20,799 bases of DNA from CAZADA01 sp964483775. GTDB taxonomy: Bacteria > Pseudomonadota > Alphaproteobacteria > Caulobacterales > Maricaulaceae. Below, in pieces: positions 1-7,265 of the stretch. Positions within the stretch are counted from its first letter, which is position 1. Every line of letters starts with the position of its first letter. The translations under genes were made by a program, and so were the position numbers. The notes under the pieces were generated by a model. That model had not been told where the DNA came from, did not search any database, and was given only the letters and a program-made list of their open reading frames with translations. The stretch spans positions 1 through 20,799 of the forward strand of contig CAZADA010000046.1 in NCBI GenBank assembly GCA_964483775.1, in the 5' to 3' direction.

Positions 1-257
1 GCGGTTCCTGCAGGCCCCGCTTTGCAGGCTGGGGGGACGCACGCTGAGGCCTGTCTCAGAACACCTGTACTGACAAAATACGCCGATTCGACAACTTCGG
101 TAGGGCTGTACCGCCACCAACTGTGAACAACGCCGCATTTGGTCTCATCCTGATCATTATGCGGACGCAAGCGTTAACAAAATACAACCCTGCATTGGCT
201 TGCTTTCGGGCCCGCGTGCGGAGCCTTGCGGCAAGTGTTCTTATGGTCAGTGCGGCC
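1..257. other. No gene seen (window edge)
   Basis: I see no convincing coding frame here. The short frames that exist have no ribosome binding site and no recognisable protein. The stretch lies downstream of the CoA-transferase stop codon. A 9-nt direct repeat (ACAAAATAC at 73-81 and 177-185) and a short CTTGCGGCAAG palindrome near 229-239 are the only local patterns. Neither looks like a clear terminator, since no T-run follows on the minus strand. Confidence 0.4.
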
Positions 258-1517
258 TTAATCGCTCTGCTCAACGGATACTCGATTACCTTTGGTCGCC
301 GGCGCATCAGGCTCAGGGCGCGGCCGCCACGCGATCACTCGCTCGGGCTCGCGCTTGGGCTGCTTTGGCGGACCTAACCTGGTGCACGGCGGTGTCTTCG
401 ACATTTTGACGGGGTTGTTCACCAGGCGGACATGACCGCGATCGGGGTCGTTTTGGGTTGTGACAAGGTTGCGCGCGCGTGTGAGCGGATCAGCGAACAC
501 TTCGGCAAGATCATTCACCGGGCCGCACGGCACCCCGGCGCCCGACAAAACAGCCCGCCAGTGCTTGCGGGTCTCGGCCGCTAAAGCCGGCGCCAGCCAC
601 GCGTTGAGCTCGCGGCGGTGCGCAACGCGCGCGGGGTTGGTGGCAAACCGAGCGTCCTTGGCTCGGTCCGGCTCACCCAACGCGCCGGTGAGCGCGGCAA
701 ACTGGCGGTCATTGCCCACCGCGATCACCATGGCGCCGTCACGGGCCTGATAGACCTCATAGGGGGCGATGCTGGGGTGGGCGTTGCCGTGGCGTTTGGG
801 CGCGCTTGGACCGTTTAAGTAGGCGGAGGCCTGGTTGGCCAACATGGCGACCTGGCAGTCGAACAACGCAGCGTCGATGTGTTGCCCCTGCCCCGTCGCC
901 TCGGCGTGGCGCAGGGCGGCCAGGATGGCGCTCACGGCGTACATCCCAGTGAACAGGTCGGCGATGGCCACCCCGGCCTTCATGGGTTGCCCCCGCGGGG
1001 CGCCGGTGATGCTCATGAGGCCGCCCATGGCCTGGATCAAATGATCGTAACCTGGTTCTTGCGCAGCCGGACCGGTTTGGCCAAACCCGGTGATCGAACA
1101 ATAGACCAGCTTGGCGTTCGCCGCGCTCACAGCCGCATAGTCGAGCCCATAGGCGGCCAGACCTCCAACCTTGAAGTTCTCCACCAGAACATCGGCCTCG
1201 GCGGCGAGACGACGCGCAATCGCTTGGTCGCTCGGATCGGCGAGATCAAGCGCGACGGCGCGCTTGTTGCGGTTGGCGCACAAGAAGTACGTGGCGTCGC
1301 CCCGATCGCCGTCGGCGTCGGGCATGAAGGGCGGTCCCCAGTGTCGGGTGTCATCGCCGAGGCCCGGGCGCTCAACCTTGATGACGTCAGCGCCATAGTC
1401 GCCCAGGATCTGCGTCGCCCACGGTCCCGCCAGCACGCGCGACAGGTCCAACACGCGCACGCCGGCCAAGGCGGCGGGGGCGGATGCAGGCGGGTTGGCG
1501 GGGTTCGCCGTGGTCAT
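258..1517 (-). CDS. CaiB/BaiF family III CoA-transferase
   Basis: A 419-residue family III CoA-transferase, which moves CoA between acyl donors and carboxylic acids in the cytoplasm through an aspartyl-CoA thioester. The N-terminal block GVRVLDLSRVLAGPWATQ, the ADVIKVERP and LVENFKVGGL blocks, and EPGYDHLIQAMGGLMSITG are typical. Asp158 in GYD is the expected catalytic aspartate. The ATG at 1517 is chosen over longer frames because AGAGGAT lies about 7 nt upstream and the homologous region starts just after it. The C-terminal ~30 residues (from about GPPKQPKREPE) are Pro/Arg-rich and do not resemble the usual LGxHTxxVL family ending, so that end has diverged. It diverges from the TraB-like gene with 83 bp between starts. 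A nearby glutaryl-CoA dehydrogenase makes a glutarate/succinate-type CoA-transferase role plausible, but the substrate cannot be read from the sequence. Confidence 0.9.
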   Translation of the reverse strand: MTTANPANPPASAPAALAGVRVLDLSRVLAGPWATQILGDYGADVIKVERPGLGDDTRHWGPPFMPDADGDRGDATYFLCANRNKRAVALDLADPSDQAIARRLAAEADVLVENFKVGGLAAYGLDYAAVSAANAKLVYCSITGFGQTGPAAQEPGYDHLIQAMGGLMSITGAPRGQPMKAGVAIADLFTGMYAVSAILAALRHAEATGQGQHIDAALFDCQVAMLANQASAYLNGPSAPKRHGNAHPSIAPYEVYQARDGAMVIAVGNDRQFAALTGALGEPDRAKDARFATNPARVAHRRELNAWLAPALAAETRKHWRAVLSGAGVPCGPVNDLAEVFADPLTRARNLVTTQNDPDRGHVRLVNNPVKMSKTPPCTRLGPPKQPKREPERVIAWRPRPEPDAPATKGNRVSVEQSD

Positions 1518-1600
1518 TGCGGTTATCCTCTTGGCCGATCTTGCGCAGAGCGTCTTGGCTAGACATACGCTGTTCGGGCTTGGAACACGAAGGCCTGGAC

Positions 1601-2701
1601 ATGACACGGTGCAAAGGCGTCTTGGGCGCATGGGTTTTGGCGCTGGCGGGTTTGATGATCGCCGCCGACGTCGGCGCGGCGCAACAGGTCGCGCACGATC
1701 GGATTGTGGTGCGCGGTGTGCTGACGCCGGGCCCGCGACTGTGGACGGTGAGCGACGCGGACACGGAGATCTATGTGCTCACCCTGCCCACCTTTCTTCA
1801 AGACGGCGTGGAGTGGGACGATGGCGCGGTGCGCAGCGTGCTCGAGGAGGCTGACCTGGTCATCTCCGATTTCGATCTCACCTACAGCCCCGGTGATCGA
1901 GCGCGGATCGCCAATTTTATGGGCCAGACCCTCCTTTTTCGCCGTGGCCGGATCAATATGCGGCGCGGACATCGACTGGATGACGCGATCGGCGCCGCGC
2001 TGGCCGCACGGTTCCAAGAGGCGTGGGCCGAAGCCGAAGCGGCGTCCGAGGCGCGCGATCGCGCTGATGGGCCTGGTCTGATTGAGGTGGGCGGGCCGGC
2101 GATCGCTGAGGCGCTGTCGGACGTTCACGACAAGCGCATGCATCCCCTCTTCCAAGCTGCGCGCATGCAAGAGGCCGCGACGGCGGGCGCGGGGCTGGTT
2201 CACAATGAGGAGGTGCTCGACCAAGTGCGGCGGCTGGCGCGACGGGCGGGCGTGCCGCGTGAGTCGACTTCGCAATACGATTTGCACATCGCCGATGTGA
2301 AGACGGTGGTGCGCGAGGCGCGGAACCTCTCGCGCGGCCTCAACGAAATCTGCATCGCCGAAGCGTTGGCGTTCGCCACCGAGGATGTGCCGCTGCACGC
2401 CACCGCGTCTGACGCCTGGGCGCGCGGGGATGTGGCGACCTTGCGGGCCAGCGCGCCCGAGGTGCCGGAGCGGCGCGGCTGTTTGCTGGGGCTTGAGGCG
2501 CATATGGGCGGGCTTGATACGTTGGACGGACGGGCCTCGGCCGAGTTTGTCGACCGCGACATCTGGTTTGACCGTCTCGTGGCCGAGCTGGAGCGACCCG
2601 GCGTGCGGCTGGCTGTGGTGTCGGCGCAAAGTTGGCTTGCGCCCGAAACGGGCGTGATGGACCAGCTTCAAGCGGCCGGCGTGACTGTGGCGGGGCCGTA
2701 A
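1601..2701 (+). CDS. TraB/GumN-like secreted protein, catalytic motifs degenerate
   Basis: A 366-residue protein with an N-terminal signal peptide (hydrophobic GAWVLALAGLMIAA, likely cleavage around residues 26-27). It was assigned to the TraB/GumN family from its opening block (PRLWTVSDADTEIYVLTLPTF, then EADLVISDF) and its closing block (LAVVSAQSWLAPETGVMDQL), which keep the family's spacing and hydrophobic pattern. The usual family blocks carry GTxH near the start and GxGHL near the end. Here these read TLPT (61-64) and SAQSW (341-345), so both GxxH histidines are absent. This is probably a non-enzymatic paralogue working in the periplasm or envelope. The start ATG has AAGG about 7 nt upstream and begins the signal peptide directly. 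Longer upstream in-frame extensions would place the signal sequence internally and were rejected. The family call is moderately sure and the function unknown. Confidence 0.65.
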   Translation: MTRCKGVLGAWVLALAGLMIAADVGAAQQVAHDRIVVRGVLTPGPRLWTVSDADTEIYVLTLPTFLQDGVEWDDGAVRSVLEEADLVISDFDLTYSPGDRARIANFMGQTLLFRRGRINMRRGHRLDDAIGAALAARFQEAWAEAEAASEARDRADGPGLIEVGGPAIAEALSDVHDKRMHPLFQAARMQEAATAGAGLVHNEEVLDQVRRLARRAGVPRESTSQYDLHIADVKTVVREARNLSRGLNEICIAEALAFATEDVPLHATASDAWARGDVATLRASAPEVPERRGCLLGLEAHMGGLDTLDGRASAEFVDRDIWFDRLVAELERPGVRLAVVSAQSWLAPETGVMDQLQAAGVTVAGP

Positions 2702-2775
2702 CGACGGCGGACACGCCGAACCGCGTTTGTCCCGACCTAAGGCGCGCCGCGTGCGATGGGCGGCGGCCGGCCGGT

Positions 2776-3141
2776 TCAGGCGTGGCGGCGCCAGCGCCAG
2801 AGATGGGCGGCGGCGAGCACCAGCGCGCCGATCACCGTCAGCATGGTTTCATGCATCTCCCAACGCTCGACGAATGCGCCGGCGAGCAACAGGGCCAAGC
2901 CGGCCAAGGCAGTAACGGCGAACCCCCAAAACCGGTCGGCCCTCAGGCTCCGCCAGATGGCGAACCCGGTAATCGGCAGGGCCAGGAGCACGAAGCTCTT
3001 GTGCAGCCATTCCTGCTCGCCCAGCACGCCCAGCACGGGCAAGGCCACGCCGAGCATCGGCAACGCCAAACAATGCGCCAGACAGGCGGTCGACAATCCC
3101 ACCGCCGAAGCATCCAAGGGCGAAATCGATTTGGCGGTCAC
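2776..3141 (-). CDS. MerC-domain small membrane protein
   Basis: A 121-residue protein with about four hydrophobic segments and the MerC-type motif STACLAHCLALPMLG near its N-terminus, where a Cys and a His-Cys pair sit in the first membrane helix. MerC proteins are inner-membrane metal (originally mercury) transport proteins, but many chromosomal MerC-domain proteins have no mer operon and an unproven role. None of merR, merT, merP or merA is seen here. The GTG at 3141 is chosen because AGGAGA lies 5 nt upstream. A longer in-frame GTG at 3174 would place the start inside the operator palindrome and at the predicted transcription start. It converges on the TraB-like gene. The promoter and operator upstream suggest metal-responsive repression; that is inference. 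Confidence 0.75.
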   Translation of the reverse strand: MTAKSISPLDASAVGLSTACLAHCLALPMLGVALPVLGVLGEQEWLHKSFVLLALPITGFAIWRSLRADRFWGFAVTALAGLALLLAGAFVERWEMHETMLTVIGALVLAAAHLWRWRRHA

Positions 3142-3157
3142 GCGGCTCTCCTGGCTG

Positions 3158-3178
3158 CACTGTGATAAAGTCACATTG
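3158..3178. promoter_or_regulatory. Palindromic operator before the MerC gene
   Basis: The core TGTGATAAAGTCACA (3161-3175) has perfect 5-bp arms around a 5-bp centre. The arms extend outward with one mismatch to 8 bp each. It overlaps the predicted transcription start of the MerC gene, where a repressor would block transcription. The core resembles Fur-superfamily (Zur-like) boxes, as I recall them, more than a CRP site, because the spacer is 5 rather than 6 bp. The regulator's identity is inference. Confidence 0.5.
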
Positions 3179-3180
3179 AA

Positions 3181-3209
3181 ACTATAGGGCCGGCCCGGTG
3201 TTCAGACAA
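3181..3209 (-). promoter_or_regulatory. Predicted sigma-70-type promoter of the MerC gene
   Basis: On the minus strand, TTGTCT (3209-3204) is followed by exactly 17 bp and then TATAGT (3186-3181). The -10 matches 5 of 6 consensus bases and the -35 matches 4 of 6. The predicted start, near 3174, falls inside the palindrome at 3158-3178 and leaves a leader of about 33 nt carrying the AGGAGA ribosome binding site. Confidence 0.5.
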
Positions 3210-3212
3210 TGT

Positions 3213-3237
3213 GCTCGGCGGGCTCGGCGGGCCCGCC
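3213..3237. repeat. Tandem 9-bp repeat with GC-rich hairpin
   Basis: GCTCGGCGG occurs twice in tandem (3213-3221, 3222-3230). GGCGGGC (3217-3223) pairs perfectly with GCCCGCC (3231-3237) over a 7-nt loop. It lies downstream of the acyl-CoA dehydrogenase stop. No T-run follows on the minus strand, so it is at best a weak 3'-end stabiliser or terminator. Confidence 0.3.
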
Positions 3238-3269
3238 CCCACAGCGCGCTCCTGGTCCCTCGGCCGCCC

Positions 3270-4511
3270 TCACCCGAACGCCTGGAAGCCGGTCATGGCG
3301 CGGCCGAGGATGAGCGCGTGGATGTCGTGCGTGCCCTCATAGGTGTTCACGGTCTCCAGATTCAGGGCGTGGCGCAGCACGTGGTAGTCTTCGGAAATGC
3401 CGTTGCCGCCATGGACGTCGCGGGCCTCGCGGGCGATGGCGAGGGCCTTGCCGCAATTGTTGCGCTTGAGCATCGAAATGGCTTCAGGCGCCCACGCGCC
3501 CTCGTCCAACAATCGACCGAGCCGCAACGCGCCCTGCAGGCCGAGGGCGATGTCGGTTTGCATGTCGGCGAGCTTTTTTTGCACCAGCTGGGTGGCGGCG
3601 ATGGGTTTGCCGAAGACGATGCGCTCCATGGCGTAATCGCGCGCCGCTTTCCAACAAAACTCGGCCGCGCCCATGGATCCCCAGGCAATGCCGTAGCGCG
3701 CTTTATTGAGACAGGAAAACGGGCCGCGCAGGCCGGACACGTTGGGCAAAAGATTGGCTTCGGGCACGAACACGTCGGTGAGCGCGACCTCGCCGGTGAT
3801 GGACGCTTTGAGCGACAGCTTGCCTTTGATCTCGGGGGTTTCGAAGCCGTCCATGCCGCGCTCCACCACAAAACCGCGGATCTTGGGTTCGCCGCGAAGT
3901 CCCGCGGCTTCGCCGCCGCGGCGGTCGTCCAGCTTGGCCCAGACCACGGCGAGGTCGGCGATGGGGCTGTTGGTGATCCACATCTTGGCGCCGTTGAGGA
4001 CATAGCCGCCATCCGCCGGCGCGGCCGTCGTGCGCATGGCGCCGGGGTCGGAACCGCCGTCAGCCTCGGACAAACCAAAGCAGCCGACCAATTCCCCGCT
4101 CGCCAAACCGGGCAGCCATTTGCGCTTTTGCGCCTCATCGCCAAAGGCTGCGATGGGGTGCATCACCAGTGACGACTGCACGCTCATCGCCGAACGATAC
4201 CCGCTGTCCACCGCCTCCACGGCGCGCGCGATCAAGCCGTAGGCGACATGGCTGAGGCCGGCCCCGCCATACTCAGGATCAACGGTGGCGCCGAGCAGCC
4301 CCAGCTCGCCCATTTCGGTCATGATTTCGCGATCGAAACGCTCGTCGCGGTTGGCCTCAATGACCCGCGGCATCAGCTTATCGCGGCAGTAGTTCTGCGC
4401 GGTTTCATAGGCGAGGCGCTCTTCCTCGGTCAGCTGCTCGCCCAGGTGCAGCGGGTCGGTCCAGTCAAAGGTGAGCTGGTCGGGTTGCGTCGTTGTTGCG
4501 GTGTCCGCCAC
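3270..4511 (-). CDS. gcdH: Glutaryl-CoA dehydrogenase-type acyl-CoA dehydrogenase
   Basis: A 413-residue FAD-dependent acyl-CoA dehydrogenase most like glutaryl-CoA dehydrogenase, which oxidises and decarboxylates glutaryl-CoA to crotonyl-CoA in lysine/tryptophan/glutarate catabolism. Supporting blocks are FDWTDPLHLGEQLTEEER and YCRDKLMPRV at the N-terminus, SGYRSAMSVQSSLVMHPI (the Arg-containing substrate loop), the FAD/substrate block GCFGLSEADGGSDPG and WITNSPIADLAVVWAK. The C-terminal NTYEGTHDIHALILGRA contains the expected catalytic base, Glu392. The start is GTG at 4511, preceded by GGGGAGG about 5 nt upstream. A much longer open frame runs to 4901, but its first 130 residues are Arg/Pro-rich, unlike the family, and overlap the next gene. 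Length matches the family (about 390-410). The CoA-transferase 1.7 kb away could supply glutaryl-CoA. Confidence 0.9.
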   Translation of the reverse strand: MADTATTTQPDQLTFDWTDPLHLGEQLTEEERLAYETAQNYCRDKLMPRVIEANRDERFDREIMTEMGELGLLGATVDPEYGGAGLSHVAYGLIARAVEAVDSGYRSAMSVQSSLVMHPIAAFGDEAQKRKWLPGLASGELVGCFGLSEADGGSDPGAMRTTAAPADGGYVLNGAKMWITNSPIADLAVVWAKLDDRRGGEAAGLRGEPKIRGFVVERGMDGFETPEIKGKLSLKASITGEVALTDVFVPEANLLPNVSGLRGPFSCLNKARYGIAWGSMGAAEFCWKAARDYAMERIVFGKPIAATQLVQKKLADMQTDIALGLQGALRLGRLLDEGAWAPEAISMLKRNNCGKALAIAREARDVHGGNGISEDYHVLRHALNLETVNTYEGTHDIHALILGRAMTGFQAFG

Positions 4512-4801
4512 GGCGGCCTCCCCTACGGTCTTGGTTTGGTCGATCGTTAACAGCGGTATGGCGCCGATTGGGCGCCGTGTCAGCGGCTGACCGCCCCATG
4601 GGAGGCGGTCATGGCGGTCGACCCGATTGCCCAACCTGCAGCGCCGGAGCCCGAAACTAGCCAGCTTGCGTCGCCGCAGCCACCTCGACGCTGGTGCGGC
4701 GTTGGGTGCGTTTTCACTCGGTGCGCTCGGCCCGTCGGCCGAGCGGCGCATGTGGCCAGCCGGAGCAATCTGATGAGGTCGACCGGCCGGCTTGTGCGGT
4801 T
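4512..4801. other. 290-bp spacer between acyl-CoA ligase and gcdH genes
   Basis: No protein is recognised here. The clearest structure is a hairpin at 4588-4611, with TGACCGCC pairing perfectly with GGCGGTCA over 8 nt. Its right arm contains part of a GGGAGG sequence that would be the ribosome binding site of a small plus-strand frame starting at 4611. There is no U-run, so it is not a standard terminator. The gcdH promoter probably lies here, but I could not find convincing -35/-10 elements. Confidence 0.35.
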
Positions 4802-4805
4802 CTAA
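4611..4805 (+). CDS. Possible small hypothetical protein (64 aa)
   Basis: An open frame with a strong ribosome binding site (GGGAGG, 4-5 nt before ATG). It encodes a Pro/Ala-rich start (MAVDPIAQPAAPEPETSQ) and then an Arg/Cys-containing tail. No family is recognised. It would end 3 nt inside the oppositely oriented acyl-CoA ligase gene. Third-position GC is only moderately high and the composition is what random GC-rich DNA gives, so this may be chance. The ribosome site sits in a hairpin arm (4588-4611). Confidence 0.2.
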   Translation: MAVDPIAQPAAPEPETSQLASPQPPRRWCGVGCVFTRCARPVGRAAHVASRSNLMRSTGRLVRF

Positions 4806-7075
4806 GCGCCAGCGGCGGCCTGGTCGCGCAATTCGCGGCGAAGGATCTTGCCGACGGTGGATTTGGGCAAGGCCTCCAGGAAGGTGACCCGGCGCGGACA
4901 TTTGTAGGGCGCCAGCTCATTGCGACAATGGTTCATCACGTCCTCGGCGGACATCTCGCGATCGGCGACAATGAAGGCCACAACGCCCTCGCCTGTCTTG
5001 TCGTCAGGCACGCTGACCACAGCGCTTTCCACCACGCCGTCAAGCAAAGCGATCGCAGCTTCGACTTCGTTAGGAAAGACGTTGAAGCCCGACACCAAGA
5101 TCATGTCTTTCTTACGATCGTTGATGTAGAGGAAACCGTCATTGTCCATGTAGCCAACGTCGCCGGTACGGAAGTAACCGTCTGCGGTCATGACCTCGGC
5201 TGTCGCTTCTGGTCGGTTCCAATACCCCCGCATGACTTGAGGGCCCTTGGCGCAAATCTCGCCTGACTCGCCGAGGGGCATTTCATTGTTGTCGTCGTCG
5301 CGGATGGACAGATCGGTCGATGGCGCGGGCACGCCGATGCTGCCATTGAACTCGGCGCCATCGGCCTTGTTGATGGTCAGCACTGGCGAGGTTTCGCTGA
5401 GGCCATAGCCTTCCACAATGTGACGACCCGAGCGCTCCTGCCAGCGCTCGGACACCGCTTGCTGCACGGCCGCCCCGCCGCCAATGGCGAAGGTCACTTG
5501 GGTCAGGTCGACATCAGCAAATTCGGGCGCAAAGAGGATGGACTGATACAGTGTGTTCACACCGGTGATTACTGTAATCCGGTTGCGCTTGAACGCGGCG
5601 GCAAAAGACTGCAAGTCACGGGGATTGGGAACGAAGACGTTCTTGATGCCCAAATGGAAGAACAGCAAGAAATTCACTGTCAACGCAAAGATGTGATACA
5701 GAGGCAATGCTGTGACGATACACGGCGTCTCGTCTCTGTCGACCTCACTGCGGATGACTGTTTCGCTCTGCATGAGGTTGGCGATCAGATTGCGGTGCGT
5801 TAGCGCTGCGCCCTTCGCCACGCCGGTGGTGCCGCCTGTGTATTGCAACACGGCCACGTCGTCGGGGCCAAGCGGCACCGGCGGCAGATCGCCCTCACCC
5901 AGCTCGATCGCTTGGCTGAACATGAAGCCGCTCACGCCCTCGGGGATCACAATGTCATCGGGCGCCACAACACCGGTTTGCACCACGATCAGGTGGCGCA
6001 CATTGGTTTCGTGGGCGATGGCGGCGAAGCTCTGCAACACCAGATCGGCGATGATGAGGACTGTGGCGCCGGAATCGTTAAGCTGATGGCGAAGTTCATG
6101 GGGCGTGTAGAGCGGATTGACGTTGACCTGGGTCCCGCCTGCGCGCCACACGCCAACGGTGGTCACCGCAAAGTGCGGCAAGTTTGGCATCATGGCGGCG
6201 ACGCGATCACCCTTCTCTAAGGCGAACTCCTGGCGCAAGAACACTGACAGGCGCTGAGCCTGATGGCCAATGGCGGCAAAGCTGAACTCCATCTCGTCCA
6301 GCGCGATGGCTGGCCGGTCCGCGTGTTTCGCGATCGCTTGGTCCAGCAGGTCATTCATCGAACGGTATTGGTCGGGATTGATTTCTTTGTCTGCGGTGGG
6401 CGGATAGTGGATCGTCCAGTCGGGTCGCTCAATCCGAATGGGGCCGGCGTCGGCCGCTGGCGCTGAGGACTGTGAGCCGGGCGCGTCAGCAGCGGCGGCG
6501 TCGTCAATCTTGGTCTCGGTTGTGATGTCTGGATCCGCCTTGGATTCCGCCTCGGGCACGATCTCTTCCTCCACTGGTGATGTTGGCTTGGCCGCTTGTG
6601 CTTGCGCTGTCGGCTCTGGGCTTATGGGTTCTGGGTCCTTGGGCGTCGTCGCGGCATCGGCAGGCTCGGATTTTGTGGGCGCCGCCGGCTCAACCATGAC
6701 CGCAGCGGGTTCGGCGGCCGGTGACGGTTCCGGCGTTGCCGGTGTTGCAGTGGATGCTTCGGCAGGTTCGCTCGCGGCCGGCGTCTGCGGCGCCGCGGGC
6801 GTTGCGGGTTCGGTTTCGGCCGGCTCTTTTGTGGCGGCGGCGGGAGGCGCACTGGACGCCGCGGCGGCGTGGCCATTGGCGGGCGTTGTTTGGCTCGCCT
6901 CAGGCGCAGGACTTGGCGGTGACTGAGGTTTGGCGGCGTCTTTGGCCGGCTGTGGCTCGTCCGCGGGCGTCACCGGAGCGTTGGCGGGTTGGTCGTCCCC
7001 GGCTTTGGGCTGGGCTGGCGCCGCCGCCGCTTTGGATGCGTTTTTCTTACCTAAGCCGAAAATGGACCTGAACAT
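4802..7075 (-). CDS. fadD: Long-chain acyl-CoA ligase with long low-complexity N-terminus
   Basis: A 757-residue protein. From about residue 213 to the end it is a complete FadD-like ATP-dependent acyl-CoA ligase, which forms an acyl-adenylate and then acyl-CoA for beta-oxidation. Motifs in order are LQYTGGTTGVAKGA (phosphate-binding loop), VEGYGLSETSP, GYFRTGDVGYMDNDGFLYI, DRKKDMILVSGFNVFPNEVE, and the C-terminal PKSTVGKILRREL with the catalytic Lys. Residues ~12-212 are Ala/Pro/Glu/Thr-rich and presumably disordered. They are preceded by MFRSIFGLGKKNASK, a short amphipathic-looking, basic start. Typical FadD (about 560 aa) lacks this extension. The start at 7075 has GGAG 5 nt upstream; the longer frame to 7144 lacks such a site. 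It diverges from the penicillin-acylase-family gene (190 bp between starts). Confidence 0.88.
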   Translation of the reverse strand: MFRSIFGLGKKNASKAAAAPAQPKAGDDQPANAPVTPADEPQPAKDAAKPQSPPSPAPEASQTTPANGHAAAASSAPPAAATKEPAETEPATPAAPQTPAASEPAEASTATPATPEPSPAAEPAAVMVEPAAPTKSEPADAATTPKDPEPISPEPTAQAQAAKPTSPVEEEIVPEAESKADPDITTETKIDDAAAADAPGSQSSAPAADAGPIRIERPDWTIHYPPTADKEINPDQYRSMNDLLDQAIAKHADRPAIALDEMEFSFAAIGHQAQRLSVFLRQEFALEKGDRVAAMMPNLPHFAVTTVGVWRAGGTQVNVNPLYTPHELRHQLNDSGATVLIIADLVLQSFAAIAHETNVRHLIVVQTGVVAPDDIVIPEGVSGFMFSQAIELGEGDLPPVPLGPDDVAVLQYTGGTTGVAKGAALTHRNLIANLMQSETVIRSEVDRDETPCIVTALPLYHIFALTVNFLLFFHLGIKNVFVPNPRDLQSFAAAFKRNRITVITGVNTLYQSILFAPEFADVDLTQVTFAIGGGAAVQQAVSERWQERSGRHIVEGYGLSETSPVLTINKADGAEFNGSIGVPAPSTDLSIRDDDNNEMPLGESGEICAKGPQVMRGYWNRPEATAEVMTADGYFRTGDVGYMDNDGFLYINDRKKDMILVSGFNVFPNEVEAAIALLDGVVESAVVSVPDDKTGEGVVAFIVADREMSAEDVMNHCRNELAPYKCPRRVTFLEALPKSTVGKILRRELRDQAAAGA

Positions 7076-7265
7076 CGTAACTCCATCCCTATCTGCACAC
7101 GTGCGCCAGCGGCCCAAGGGCGCTGACTTGGTCGCTTGTTTCAATAACGTAGTTTAATCCGCAGATTCTTCTACGGCCAAATTGCGGCTGGACGGCAGGT
7201 CAAGGCTCGCCGTCGCCGCGCAGCTCGTGTATGCAAAAACGTGAGGGGTGGCATCGAGGGGCATG

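Noticed and set aside
1559..2671. 370-residue minus-strand frame opposite the TraB-like gene
   Set aside because: His/Arg-rich shadow frame of GC-rich coding DNA. The plus strand has a signal peptide and family-like blocks.
3142..3174. Longer MerC frame from GTG 3174
   Set aside because: It would begin inside the operator palindrome at the predicted transcription start, with no ribosome site. GTG 3141 has AGGAGA 5 nt upstream.
3158..3178. CRP/FNR-type site
   Set aside because: The half-sites TGTGA/TCACA fit CRP, but the spacer is 5 bp rather than 6. Its position over the transcription start suggests a repressor.
4512..4901. 130-residue N-terminal extension of the acyl-CoA dehydrogenase frame
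   Set aside because: Arg/Pro-rich, unlike the family, overlapping the ligase gene. A GTG with a good ribosome site at 4511 starts exactly where the homology begins.
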